Assembly: GCA_008933635.1 (NCBI GenBank)
Contig: WBUQ01000003.1
Span: forward strand, 1 to 64,000
From: Desulfobulbaceae bacterium
GTDB lineage: Bacteria > Desulfobacterota > Desulfobulbia > Desulfobulbales > Desulfocapsaceae
Direction of reading: 5' to 3'
DNA: 64,000 nucleotides
Shown here: positions 42,959 to 52,006 of the stretch, one piece after another
Layout: each line of letters begins with the position of its first letter
Numbering within the stretch: the stretch's first letter is position 1
Position numbers and translations under genes: made by a program
The notes under the pieces: model-generated
Seen by the model: only the letters and a program-made list of their open reading frames with translations
Told to the model about the DNA's origin: nothing
The model's database searches: none

Positions 42959-43645
42959 TCAGCAGAAGAGGGGCCGCAGGGTCTCGAGGTTCTCGTCGAC
43001 CTCCATGCCGAGGATCTGGGCGAGGCTGTTGAGGATCACGATGGCGTTGCGATCGGCATCGAGCACCGTCGCATACCGGATCCGCTCGAGCATGCCGTGA
43101 TTGACCCTCTCGATCCTGAGATAGTGCTCCTTGATCCGTTCGAGGGAAAAATCCGGCTGTTTTCCCAGTTGCACCTCGAAATACTGCCGGAGCAGGTAGG
43201 TCGAGGCGGAGCGGAACAGGGATTCGTCGACACTGGCGAACGGCAGGTGGAACCAGGCCATCGGTCTCAGGATGTCCAGCGTGGGGCAGCCGCTGGTGGC
43301 CATGATGATGCCCATGATCGAACTCAGGCCGTCCTGCACGATGGTCTTCTTGCTGACGATCCGGTCGGCGCTGACGCAGGAGACGGTGCAGTCCTTGTAG
43401 GAGGCGATATCCTGGAAGGAGGCGACGAGGTCGGCGATATTGACGGCGATCGGGCAATGGCTGGAGTCTTCCCCGCGCAGCCTGCAGTGCGGACACTGCT
43501 GGTGCAGAAGCCTGGTCCATTCCGGCCATGGCCCGCTGCCGCTGTTGCAGTAATGGGCCGTGTGATCCAGGGTGATGCGGAAGATCTTGCGCAGGCCGTC
43601 CGGAAAGATGAAATTGTAAATATAGGTCTTGTCGTTCTGATCCAC
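42959..43645 (-). CDS. Cys-containing hypothetical protein, DUF6901-like
   Basis: 228 residues. The N-terminal part (YIYNFIFPDGLRKIFRITLD) is followed by a Cys cluster HQQCPHCRLRGEDSSHCPI, suggesting a metal site, and later by SCVSADRIVSKKTIVQDGLSSIMGI. I associate this pattern with the DUF6901 family; no function is established. There is no signal peptide or membrane helix. It is convergent with priA and about 50 bases downstream of the HDOD-GGDEF gene on the same strand, so it may act with cyclic-di-GMP signalling. Confidence 0.6.
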   Translation of the reverse strand: MDQNDKTYIYNFIFPDGLRKIFRITLDHTAHYCNSGSGPWPEWTRLLHQQCPHCRLRGEDSSHCPIAVNIADLVASFQDIASYKDCTVSCVSADRIVSKKTIVQDGLSSIMGIIMATSGCPTLDILRPMAWFHLPFASVDESLFRSASTYLLRQYFEVQLGKQPDFSLERIKEHYLRIERVNHGMLERIRYATVLDADRNAIVILNSLAQILGMEVDENLETLRPLFC

Positions 43646-43698
43646 GTCCGTCCCTTTCCATTCACCCCTCGCAGCCGAAGGGATGGCTGTGTCTGCTG

Positions 43699-45267
43699 TT
43701 ATGCGTTACGGCTGCCGGAGAACGGGAACCATTTCTTCTTCGGCGTATAGGTGACGACTCTGTTGCGGCCTTTCTCCTTCGCTTCGTACAGGGCGAGGTC
43801 GGCCTTGCTGATAAAGCCGCTCTTGGTGAAATTGTCTTCCACGGCCGGCGTGGCGCAGGCATGCCCGAAGCTGGCGGTGACATGGTAGGTCTCGCGACGG
43901 TCGTCGAAGACCGAGGTGTCGACCAGCAAGCGCAGTTTTTCGGCGACGGTCAGCGCGTCTTCGGTGCCGGTTTCCGGCAGGATGACGACAAATTCCTCTC
44001 CGCCGTAACGGGCGAGCGTGTCGTATTTGCGAAGGTTATCTTTCAGGATGCGGGAGAACTCCTGGAGGACGAAATCGCCCACCTGGTGGCCGTAGGTATC
44101 GTTGAATTTCTTGAAGTGGTCGATATCGATCAGCAGAATCGATATCTGCGACTGGTGGCGGTTCGCCCTGCTGATCTCCTGGTCGAGGACCGTCTGGAAA
44201 TAGCGGTGGTTGTAAATGCCGGTCAGCCCGTCGATATTGGCGAGGTTGTCAAGGATGCGGTTCTTGGCCTCCAGTTCGCGGGTGAGATTCTCCAGCGCGA
44301 TCTTGGCCTGGATCAGCTGCTTGTTCATCTGGTCATAGTCCAGGTTGATCAGGCTCAGGCGGATGTTCGCCTCCTGCAGGATTTCCTGGACAGATTTGGT
44401 GTTCTTGATCTTCAGGTCGAAATACTTGCCGGCCTCGTCGACTTTGGAGTGGAGGGTGCCGAGGATCGACTCGATGTCCTCGGGGTTCAGGCCGAGCAGG
44501 GATTTGGCCTCCCTGCGGAACTGCTTGTGGTATTCCTCCGGCTTGTCGGAAAAGAGGATGCCTGTCAGCAGATCGGAGAGGTAGACGGCCTTGATGGTCA
44601 TGGCGATCTTCCTGTCCTTGCCGGTGTAGCCGGCCGGATTATGCCCGTGCAGGATGGGCAGCAGCAGGACTTCGGGGAAACCCCAGCTCTTTGCCACCTC
44701 GTAGCCGACGATGCAATGATCGACGCCGAATATCTTCTCCTCGGCGGCCAGGCTGGTGCTCTCCTTTTTTTCGACCGCCTCGAGCACCCTGTCGTAGTCA
44801 TCGGCGAAGGTGCGGGCAAAGATCAGTTCGCCGAGATTCTGCAGCAGGCCGGAGATGAAGACCTCCTCTGTGTCGGCATCCTTGACTTTCTCCAGAATCA
44901 GCCTGGCGGCAACCGCCGAGGCCAGGGATCTCTCCCAGAACCGCTCGAAATTGAAGAGGCTTTCTTTCCTGCCGTTGCGGATCGTCAGGAAGGAGAAGGA
45001 AAGGACGAGGCTGCGGACGGCGTTGGTGCCGAGGATGGAAACCGCCTGCTTGATCGAGCCGATCTTCTGCTGGAAGCTGTAAAAGGCCGAATTGGAGACC
45101 TTCAGGATCCTGGTGGACAGGGCGATATCCTGGGAGACCAGGTCGGCGATGTCGGCCAGGGTGGTGTCGTCTTTTGAAGTCAGCGAAATGATCTGGGAGG
45201 CGACGGTCGGCAGCGTCGGCAGCTCATCCGAGGCGAGAACGGCCTTGAGCAGGGCAACTTTTTCCAT
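43699..45267 (-). CDS. HDOD-domain diguanylate cyclase
   Basis: 522 residues. An N-terminal HDOD domain (about 1-215: LPTLPTVASQIISLTSKDD, LVSQDIALSTRILKVSNSA) is joined by a coiled coil (about 295-340) to a GGDEF domain with GGEEF near 420, so it should make cyclic-di-GMP from GTP. The I-site RKYD sits five residues before GGEEF and should allow product inhibition. It is soluble, with no sensor membrane domain. Cyclic-di-GMP output fits the motility and polysaccharide genes nearby. The downstream DUF6901-like gene is co-directional. Confidence 0.9.
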   Translation of the reverse strand: MEKVALLKAVLASDELPTLPTVASQIISLTSKDDTTLADIADLVSQDIALSTRILKVSNSAFYSFQQKIGSIKQAVSILGTNAVRSLVLSFSFLTIRNGRKESLFNFERFWERSLASAVAARLILEKVKDADTEEVFISGLLQNLGELIFARTFADDYDRVLEAVEKKESTSLAAEEKIFGVDHCIVGYEVAKSWGFPEVLLLPILHGHNPAGYTGKDRKIAMTIKAVYLSDLLTGILFSDKPEEYHKQFRREAKSLLGLNPEDIESILGTLHSKVDEAGKYFDLKIKNTKSVQEILQEANIRLSLINLDYDQMNKQLIQAKIALENLTRELEAKNRILDNLANIDGLTGIYNHRYFQTVLDQEISRANRHQSQISILLIDIDHFKKFNDTYGHQVGDFVLQEFSRILKDNLRKYDTLARYGGEEFVVILPETGTEDALTVAEKLRLLVDTSVFDDRRETYHVTASFGHACATPAVEDNFTKSGFISKADLALYEAKEKGRNRVVTYTPKKKWFPFSGSRNA

Positions 45268-45359
45268 GGCATCACGTCTAAGTGGTTGGAGAAAATAAAA
45301 TTATGCTGGCATTATAGCGTCAACCCCGTACTGGAGGCAAGAGAATGCGCAAAAAACTG

Positions 45360-46448
45360 TCAGCATGGGTCGCCGGATTCGGGATAGGTGCAGATCTCCC
45401 CGCAGTAGTTGGAAAATACCAGGTTGTCTCCGTATTCCAGGACATATTCCGGGGTCAGCGGGATCTTTCCCCTGCCGCCGGGGGCATCGAGGGCGAAGGT
45501 GGGGACGGCGAGCCCGGAAAGGTGGCCGTAGAGGCCCCGCATGATCTCAAGCCCTGCCCGGACCGGTGTCCGGAAGTGGTTCGTTCCCCGGGTCAGGTCG
45601 GCCTGGAAGAGATAATAGGGCTTGACCCGGATCCGGAGCAGGGCGCGCATCAGGGTCCTGATGGTTTGAAGATCGTCGTTGACCCCGCGCAGCAGCACGG
45701 TCTGGGAGCCGAGCGGGATCCCCGCATCGGCCAGCCGACGACAGGCCTCCTCTGACTCGGGCGTGATTTCCGCGGGATGGTTGAAATGGGTGTTGATATA
45801 GAGGGGGTGATGTTTTTTCAGGAGGTGGACCAGTTTGTCGGTGACCCGCATCGGCAGGGTGCAGGGGACCCTGCTGCCGATCCGGATCACCTCGACGGAA
45901 GGGATCGCCCGCAAAGCGGTGAGGATCGCATCGATCCTCTCATCCGAGAGCAGCAATGGGTCGCCGCCGGAAACCAGTACCTCGCGGATTGCTGGGTGAT
46001 TGCGGATATAGTCGATACCTCGGTCTATCAGTTCATCGGTGATCCGCATCGCCGGGGTGCCGACCAGCCGCTTGCGGGTACAGAAGCGGCAGAACATGGC
46101 GCACTGGTTCGACACCAGGAAGAGGACGCGGTCCGGGTACTTGTGGACAATCAGGGGGACCGGGCTGAGACGCTGTTCATCGAGCGGGTCGGCGGGACAG
46201 ACCTCGTCGGCCAGTTCGCGCCAGTCGGGAACGGCCTGTTTCCAGAGTGGGTCGCCAGCGTGCCGGATCAGGTCGAGATAGTAGGGATTGATCCGCAGCG
46301 GATAGACGGCGGCCACCTGGTCGAGGCCATGCATGTCGCCTCCGAAATGCATTTGCAGGTCGGGAATGGCGGTAATGCTCCGGTGCAGTATCTTCTGCCA
46401 GTCTTCCATGGTCGGGGTGCAGGGGATGAACCGGTGTGCGGCGGACAA
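45360..46448 (-). CDS. Radical SAM lysine 2,3-aminomutase-family enzyme
   Basis: 362 residues. The cluster motif CAMFCRFC (near 116-123) matches CxxxCxxC, and the PLP Lys sits in DAPGGRGKIPLTP (near 327). Asp residues matching the substrate pair of lysine 2,3-aminomutase appear in QADLTRG and ALDAPGG, pointing to lysine rather than glutamate. It would convert L-lysine to beta-lysine, as used for an osmolyte or translation-factor modification. It is nearer EpmB in length but KamA-like in motifs; no beta-lysine acetyltransferase or efp is adjacent. Confidence 0.8.
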   Translation of the reverse strand: MSAAHRFIPCTPTMEDWQKILHRSITAIPDLQMHFGGDMHGLDQVAAVYPLRINPYYLDLIRHAGDPLWKQAVPDWRELADEVCPADPLDEQRLSPVPLIVHKYPDRVLFLVSNQCAMFCRFCTRKRLVGTPAMRITDELIDRGIDYIRNHPAIREVLVSGGDPLLLSDERIDAILTALRAIPSVEVIRIGSRVPCTLPMRVTDKLVHLLKKHHPLYINTHFNHPAEITPESEEACRRLADAGIPLGSQTVLLRGVNDDLQTIRTLMRALLRIRVKPYYLFQADLTRGTNHFRTPVRAGLEIMRGLYGHLSGLAVPTFALDAPGGRGKIPLTPEYVLEYGDNLVFSNYCGEICTYPESGDPC

Positions 46449-46477
46449 AAAAAAAGGACCCTGCTGGAGCAGGGTCC
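46447..46477 (-). terminator. Rho-independent terminator of the cold-shock gene
   Basis: Perfect inverted repeat GGACCCTGCT / AGCAGGGTCC (46456-46477) with a 2-base centre, followed on the minus strand by nine T residues (46455-46447). It lies 25 bases past the cold-shock stop codon and just before the kamA-like start at 46448. Confidence 0.95.
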
Positions 46478-46501
46478 CTTGTGTTACCGATTACTTACAG
46501 A

Positions 46502-46702
46502 TCATATCTTGACGACATTATCAGCTGCGGGTCCCTTCGGGCCATCAACAATCTGGAAACTGACCCGGGCGCCCTCTTCAAGGGACTTGAAACCTTCAGA
46601 TTTAATGGCGGAGTAATGGACGAAGACGTCCTGACCTCCATCCTGCTCGATAAAGCCGAAACCTTTCGCGTCATTAAACCACTTTACTGTTCCTTCTGCC
46701 AT
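46502..46702 (-). CDS. Cold-shock domain protein (CspA family)
   Basis: 66 residues from ATG 46702, which has AAGGAG 7 bases upstream; a longer frame is not family-like. [17 protein letters not shown] carries RNP1 and DVFVHYSAI carries RNP2, so the protein binds single-stranded RNA or DNA as an RNA chaperone. It has its own terminator and a structured leader of up to about 250 bases, as is usual for cold-shock genes. Monocistronic. Confidence 0.96.
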   Translation of the reverse strand: MAEGTVKWFNDAKGFGFIEQDGGQDVFVHYSAIKSEGFKSLEEGARVSFQIVDGPKGPAADNVVKI

Positions 46703-47000
46703 GCTACTACTCCTTTTGTACTCAGTTCCTCTCCGGAACCGTATGATGTTTCCCAACCATGACCGGTTGGATTTCAGCTTGCCGTATTTCAGGTGGATGA
46801 TTCAGCCGTCTAGGGCGTGTCATGGGAGATGGCACGCCTGCAGAAACAAGCCGATAGATACACGGCAGCAACGACTCACTTTATCCCATTGTGAGAGAAA
46901 AGCAACGAATTATTCAGCCTGTTCACGGTGAAAAGGATCAAGAAAATGCTCTGTTAGACCTCGGTGTGGGCAGCGACAGGGCGCAGGCCGGGCAAAAGGA
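46703..47000. promoter_or_regulatory. Structured leader of the cold-shock gene and upstream region of oleB
   Basis: Read on the minus strand this is the probable 5' leader of the cold-shock gene. Two hairpins are visible: GGCGTG/CACGCC with a continuing stem (46814-46838), and CCAACC/GGTTGG with a six-base loop (46753-46770). A -35-like TTGCTT and TAAAGT 16 bases later, near 46880-46910, could be the promoter. On the plus strand it is also the upstream region of oleB, for which I found no convincing promoter. Confidence 0.45.
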
Positions 47001-47984
47001 TTGACAGCCGGAAGATCTCGGGTATCATTCTGCGCTGTAAAATGGTATAAAGACACGGAATCGGCAGACGGCCGGTGCCCTATCCCCTTCCGAGCATATC
47101 CAGTGTACCCTGATTATCCATTCACCTCCCGGTTCGTTTCGCTCTCCGGTCACCGTCTCCACTATATCGACGAAGGGCGGGGTCCTGTCGTGGTCCTGGT
47201 TCATGGCAACCCGACATGGTCGTACTATTTCCGCAAGGTCATCAGCCTGCTGATGGCAACCCACCGGGTTATTGCCGTTGATCACATCGGCTGCGGCCTG
47301 TCCGACAAGCCGCAGAACTATCCCTACACCCTCGGGCAGCACATGGACAACCTGCAGGGGCTGCTCGACCATCTCCGGGTTGACCGCTATTCCCTCATCG
47401 GCCATGACTGGGGCGGCGCGATCGGGATGGGCTGCGCCGGCCGCCAGCCGCAGAGGATCGACAGGATGGTGATGATGAACACCGCCGCGTTCAGGTCAAC
47501 GAGGATCCCGCTGCGCATCCGGGTCTGCCGCTGGCCAATCGTCGGTCCGCTGATCGTCCGCGGGCTGAACGGTTTTGCCCGGGCGGCGCTGTTCATGGCC
47601 GCCGAAAAGAGGCTGCCCCGCGACGTGGCCCGTGCCTATCTCGCCCCTTACGACAGCTGGCGCAACCGGGTCGCCGTCTACCAGTTTGTTCGCGACATCC
47701 CGCTGCAGCCAGGTGATCGCAGCTATCAGACCTTGGTTGAAGTGGAGAGGGGGTTGGACGCTCTCCGCGACCGGCAGGTGCCGCTGATGCTGGCCTGGGG
47801 GGGGAAGGATTTCTGTTTCGACGAGGTCTTTTTTCGGGAATGGTGCCAGCGCTTTCCCCGGGCCGAACGGCATTTCTTTGCCGACGGAGGCCACTACATC
47901 CTGGAAGATAAATTCAACGAGATCGCTCCGCTGCTGGCCCGGTTTTTCAGTGAAGGCGCAACCTCGGGGAGCACGGTGGGCTGA
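47001..47984 (+). CDS. oleB: Alpha/beta hydrolase OleB (beta-lactone decarboxylase)
   Basis: 327 residues if the TTG at 47001 is used. The start is uncertain: AAGGA abuts it directly, and GTG 47103 gives a length closer to family members. The fold is haloalkane-dehalogenase-like: HGNPTWSYYFRK, nucleophile D136 in GHDWGGAIGMG and H298 in GGHYILED. OleB decarboxylates a beta-lactone to a cis-olefin in head-to-head hydrocarbon synthesis. The call rests on the overlapping oleC and oleD genes downstream; alone it could be a dehalogenase. Confidence 0.8.
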   Translation: MTAGRSRVSFCAVKWYKDTESADGRCPIPFRAYPVYPDYPFTSRFVSLSGHRLHYIDEGRGPVVVLVHGNPTWSYYFRKVISLLMATHRVIAVDHIGCGLSDKPQNYPYTLGQHMDNLQGLLDHLRVDRYSLIGHDWGGAIGMGCAGRQPQRIDRMVMMNTAAFRSTRIPLRIRVCRWPIVGPLIVRGLNGFARAALFMAAEKRLPRDVARAYLAPYDSWRNRVAVYQFVRDIPLQPGDRSYQTLVEVERGLDALRDRQVPLMLAWGGKDFCFDEVFFREWCQRFPRAERHFFADGGHYILEDKFNEIAPLLARFFSEGATSGSTVG

Positions 47985-49612
47985 TGGCGGGGAATATCGC
48001 CGAGACCCTCGACCAGGTTGCCCTGCGCCAGGGGGAACGGATCGGCCTTGTCGAAGTGAAAAGCGGCCGGAGCCTGACCTTTGCCGAACTGAGCCGGAGA
48101 TCCTCGGCCTATGCCCGGTATCTCGCGGACAGCGGCGTTCGTCCGGGCGACCGGACCATGCTGATGGTGCGGCCGTCCGCCGATTTCATCTGCCTGACGT
48201 TTGCGCTTTTCAAACTTGGGGCGCCGGTGATCCTGATCGACCCGGGGATGGGATACGCCAACCTGCTGCGCTGCATCGAAGGAGTCAGACCCCGGGCCAT
48301 GATCGGCATTCCGCAGGCCATGGTCTTTGCAGGACTGTTCCGGGGACCCTTTGCCAGTGTCGAGCACCGTTTCTGCTGCGGTTTTTCGGCAGGTCTGTTC
48401 GGGCCTGATATCCGGCGGGCGATCGATGACGTCCCTGACGCCTTTCCCTGCCACAGCCCGTCTGACGATGACCTGGCGGCGATCATCTTCACCACCGGTT
48501 CGACCGGTCCGCCGAAAGGGGTGCGGTTCGAGCACTCGATCTTTGCCGCCCAGCTGCGATTGATCAAGGAGTATTATGGCATCACCGGGGACGATATCGA
48601 CCAGCCGGCGTTTCCGCTCTTTGCCCTGTTTTCCACCGCGCTCGGGGCCCGCGCCGTCATCCCCGACATGGATCCGACCCGACCGGCCAGGGTCGACCCG
48701 CGGAAATTCATCGCCTCGATCATGGAGCATCAGGTCAGCTATTCCTTCGGATCGCCGGCAATATGGAACGTGGTCAGCCGCTATTGCGTCAGTAATGAAA
48801 TCGTATTGAAATCCCTGAAAAAAGTGCTGATGGCCGGGGCGCCGGTGCCGGGAGATCTTCTTGAAAGGGTCCGTGCCATCCTGCCGGAGAGCGCCGTCAT
48901 CCATACCCCGTACGGGGCAACCGAAAGCCTGCCCATCGTCTCCATCGAGGGTGCGGAAGTGCTCTCCAGTACCTGGCCGCTGAGCAGGCAGGGCAAGGGT
49001 ACCTGCGTCGGCAGGGCGCTGCCAGGAGTCGAGATCAGGGTCATCCGTCTGGTTGACCAGGAGCTGCCGGATTTCTCTGCAGTGGAGGAGCTGCCGCCGG
49101 GCGAGATCGGCGAAATCATCGTCCGGGGGGATGTCGTCACCCGGGCCTATGAAAACAACGAACGCGAGACAAGGATGGCAAAGATCCGCGACGGTAAGCG
49201 CTTCTGGCACCGGATGGGCGATGCCGGCTACCTCGATGGGGAGGGGCGGTTGTGGTTCTGCGGCCGCAAGGCGCACCGGGTGATAACCGCCGGCGGCACC
49301 ATGTTCACCATTCCCTGCGAGGCGGTCGTCAACGAGCACCCCGACGTGTACCGCTCGGCACTGGTGGGTGTTACGGGCGATGCAGGCTCAGGCTTCAGGG
49401 AGCCGGTGATGATTGTCGAACCGCACCGGGGAGTGCAGTCAAAGGCGAAGATTCTGCAGGAGGTGCGGGAAATCGCCGGACGTCACCCGTTGACCAGGGA
49501 TATCCGCCATTTCCTCCTGCATGATGACTTTCCCGTCGATATCCGTCATAATGCCAAAATATTCAGGGAAAAGCTCGCCGTCTGGGCCGAGCGGAAGGTG
49601 AAAACGGCATGA
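47984..49612 (+). CDS. oleC: Beta-lactone synthetase OleC (AMP-ligase superfamily)
   Basis: 542 residues. ANL adenylate-forming fold with P-loop IIFTTGSTGPPKGV, YGATESLP and the hinge region MGDAGYLDGEGRLWFCGRK. OleC activates a 2-alkyl-3-hydroxy acid and closes it to a beta-lactone; it was formerly annotated as an acyl-CoA ligase. The start overlaps the oleB stop by one base (TGATG), and the stop overlaps the oleD start (ATGA), so translation is coupled. Confidence 0.85.
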   Translation: MAGNIAETLDQVALRQGERIGLVEVKSGRSLTFAELSRRSSAYARYLADSGVRPGDRTMLMVRPSADFICLTFALFKLGAPVILIDPGMGYANLLRCIEGVRPRAMIGIPQAMVFAGLFRGPFASVEHRFCCGFSAGLFGPDIRRAIDDVPDAFPCHSPSDDDLAAIIFTTGSTGPPKGVRFEHSIFAAQLRLIKEYYGITGDDIDQPAFPLFALFSTALGARAVIPDMDPTRPARVDPRKFIASIMEHQVSYSFGSPAIWNVVSRYCVSNEIVLKSLKKVLMAGAPVPGDLLERVRAILPESAVIHTPYGATESLPIVSIEGAEVLSSTWPLSRQGKGTCVGRALPGVEIRVIRLVDQELPDFSAVEELPPGEIGEIIVRGDVVTRAYENNERETRMAKIRDGKRFWHRMGDAGYLDGEGRLWFCGRKAHRVITAGGTMFTIPCEAVVNEHPDVYRSALVGVTGDAGSGFREPVMIVEPHRGVQSKAKILQEVREIAGRHPLTRDIRHFLLHDDFPVDIRHNAKIFREKLAVWAERKVKTA

Positions 49613-50613
49613 AGAGGGCACTGGTTACCGGAGGCGGCGGTTTCGTCGGCAAGGTCATTGTCAGGATGCTGACCGGACGGGGGATCAGCTGCCGGGTCGT
49701 CGGCCGTCATCGCTATCCTGAGGTGGAGGCGATGGGGGCGGAATCGGTTCCCTGCGACATCCGCGATTTCGAAGGGTTGACGAAATGCTTCGCGGGGATC
49801 GATACGGTCTTTCACGTCGCCTCGCTGGCCGGCATCTGGGGCAGGCGGGAGGAATACCACGCGGTCAATGTCACCGGCACAGTGAATGTCCTCCAGGCCT
49901 GCCGGGACGCTGCCGTAACCAGCCTGGTCTACACCTCGACGCCCTCCGTGGTCTTTGATCGCCGGGATATCGCCGGCGGCGATGAAAGCCTGCCCTATGC
50001 CGAGAACTTTCTCTGCCACTATGCCCGGACCAAGGCGGAGGCCGAGCGCCTGGTGCTCGCGGCGAACAGTCAATCGCTCAGGACCTGCGCGATTCGCCCG
50101 CACCTGGTCTGGGGCCCCGGTGATCCTCACCTCGTACCCAGGCTCGTTGCCAAGGGCAGGGCCAGGCAGCTGAAGCGGGTAGGGGGCGGCGGCAACCTGG
50201 TCGACATCTCCTACGTCGACAATGTCGCCCATGCCCATCTCCTGGCTGCGGACGATCTTGCCGGGCCCGGGAATGCCGCCGGCAAGGCGTATTTCATCAG
50301 CCAGGGAGAGCCGGTCAGGCTGTGGGACTGGATCAACGGCCTTTTCGCGCGTCTGGGCATCCCCGCAGTCGACGAGGCGGTGCCATTTCCACTTGCCTAC
50401 GGCGCAGGAGCCGTCCTCGAGCTGCTGCACGGCGCCTTGCGACCGTCCCAAGAACCGCGGATGACCCGTTTTCTTGCTGAACAATTGGCCAAATCGCATT
50501 ATTTTTCCATCGAACGGGCGAAAAATGATATCGGCTATGTCCCTGTCGTCACCGCGGCGCAGGGACTCGAACACCTCGTTTCCTGGTTGTCTGAACATGA
50601 GAACACACTTTAA
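49609..50613 (+). CDS. oleD: 2-alkyl-3-oxoalkanoate reductase OleD
   Basis: 334 residues of the short-chain dehydrogenase/epimerase (3-beta-HSD) type. The N-terminal nucleotide site is TGGGGFVG, and the YxxxK catalytic pair is YARTK. TVFHVASLAGIWG and SLVYTSTPSVVF are typical of OleD. It reduces the beta-keto acid from OleA with NADPH before OleC acts. Stop and start overlaps join it to oleC and to the downstream M48 protease gene (17-base overlap), so these four genes form one operon. oleA is not in the window. Confidence 0.84.
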   Translation: MKRALVTGGGGFVGKVIVRMLTGRGISCRVVGRHRYPEVEAMGAESVPCDIRDFEGLTKCFAGIDTVFHVASLAGIWGRREEYHAVNVTGTVNVLQACRDAAVTSLVYTSTPSVVFDRRDIAGGDESLPYAENFLCHYARTKAEAERLVLAANSQSLRTCAIRPHLVWGPGDPHLVPRLVAKGRARQLKRVGGGGNLVDISYVDNVAHAHLLAADDLAGPGNAAGKAYFISQGEPVRLWDWINGLFARLGIPAVDEAVPFPLAYGAGAVLELLHGALRPSQEPRMTRFLAEQLAKSHYFSIERAKNDIGYVPVVTAAQGLEHLVSWLSEHENTL

Positions 50614-52006
50614 CCGGCTGGTGGCCGTCGTCGTCATTGCCGCCCTTGTCATCCTGACCCCGGTACCCCGGGTTGCCGCCTTCAGTATCGGCGAAGAGCG
50701 TGAAGTCGGCGAGAAACTGCTCTATACCGTCCGCTCGGCCTTCGAGCTGGTGGACGATCCTGATGTGATGCAGTATATCAACGGTCTTGGCCGGGGGGTG
50801 CTCAAGGTATCCGGCGGCCAGTATTTCGAGTACCGTTTTTTTGTCATCAACGACAACGAATTCAATGCCTTTGCCGCCCCGTCAGGGTTGATCTTCTTCT
50901 ATACCGGCCTGATCTCGATGATGAATTCCGAGGATGAACTGCTGTCGGTCATGGCCCACGAGATCGGTCACATCTCCAAGCGGCACCTGGCGTCGCGAAT
51001 GGAGAAGAGCAAGATCGTCGGCATCGCCTCGATCGGCATGGCCATAGCGGCCCTTGCCTTCGGCAGCGGCGCCGCCGCCGGGACTCTTGCGATGGGCTCC
51101 CTGGCCGCAGGCCAGAGTGCAGCGCTGCACTTCAGCCGGCAGGACGAGGAGGAGGCGGACCTGCTGGCCTACGGCTGGATGAAGGAGATGGGGCGCAATC
51201 CCGAAGGCCAGGAGAAAATGCTGCAGACGATGCGGCGGGTCGCCAGGTATCGCAGCGAGAGGCTGCCGCAATACCTGCTCACCCACCCCGAGACGGAGGC
51301 CCGCCTCGATTATGTCCAGTCGCTGCTTGACAACGAACAACACGCCGCCGTTGCGACCCGGACCGATGAGTTCGAGTTTTTCCGCTTCAAATACCGGCTG
51401 ATGTCGCAGGTGCAGGACAAGGCGGCGTTCAGGACCTTGCTGGCCGGGGTGATCAGCAATGCGCGTTCGACGCCATTCGCCGTCAACATGGCCAAATTCG
51501 GCCTGTCGCAGGTCGACAGGATGGAAAACAATTTCGACAGCAGCCTGAAACTGATCGATGAGGTCATTGCCGCCTTTCCTCAGCATACGATGCTGCAGGC
51601 CGACAAGGCGGTGATCGAGCTGGCGGCCGGCAGGATCGCCGACGCCAGGAAAAGGCTCGAGCGGGTGGTGGCGAATGACAGGACGAATACCTACGCGCTG
51701 TTTTACCTGGCCAAGGCCCTGATTCAGCAGGGTGAGCAGCGGGCGGCCGAATCGTATCTGCAGGAAGTCGCCATCGACATGCCCGAGTACCCGAAGGTCT
51801 ATTTCGAACTGGGGCAGATCGCCGCCAACCAGGGAAAGAACGGCCTTGCCGCCGCCTATCTCGGGAAGCACTATCTCTATGCGGGAAAAATAGAACTGGC
51901 CGAAAAAAGCCTCGAAGATGCCATCGGCAACGGCTCGACGCCGCCGGAGACGAAACGGCAATGCGAGGACTTGCTCGAGACCATCAAGCGGATCGAGAAC
52001 TTGTAG
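50597..52006 (+). CDS. Periplasmic M48 metalloprotease with TPR domain (BepA-like)
   Basis: 469 residues from ATG 50597, inside the last codons of oleD. A signal peptide (about 1-28, LVAVVVIAALVILTPVPRVA) precedes an M48 domain with HEIGH (near 121-125) and the third ligand in RQDEEEADLLAYGW. A C-terminal TPR-like helical region follows (about 270-465). BepA-type proteases act on outer-membrane protein assembly and LPS transport. Its link to the olefin operon is by translational coupling only. Confidence 0.87.
   Translation: MRTHFNRLVAVVVIAALVILTPVPRVAAFSIGEEREVGEKLLYTVRSAFELVDDPDVMQYINGLGRGVLKVSGGQYFEYRFFVINDNEFNAFAAPSGLIFFYTGLISMMNSEDELLSVMAHEIGHISKRHLASRMEKSKIVGIASIGMAIAALAFGSGAAAGTLAMGSLAAGQSAALHFSRQDEEEADLLAYGWMKEMGRNPEGQEKMLQTMRRVARYRSERLPQYLLTHPETEARLDYVQSLLDNEQHAAVATRTDEFEFFRFKYRLMSQVQDKAAFRTLLAGVISNARSTPFAVNMAKFGLSQVDRMENNFDSSLKLIDEVIAAFPQHTMLQADKAVIELAAGRIADARKRLERVVANDRTNTYALFYLAKALIQQGEQRAAESYLQEVAIDMPEYPKVYFELGQIAANQGKNGLAAAYLGKHYLYAGKIELAEKSLEDAIGNGSTPPETKRQCEDLLETIKRIENL

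Noticed and set aside
46830-46846. Sigma-54-like TGGCACG upstream of oleB
   Set aside because: The -12 element TTGC is absent at the required spacing.
47984-49612. Annotation of OleC as a plain long-chain acyl-CoA ligase
   Set aside because: Overlapping OleB- and OleD-like genes make beta-lactone synthetase the better reading, though the fold alone would allow either.
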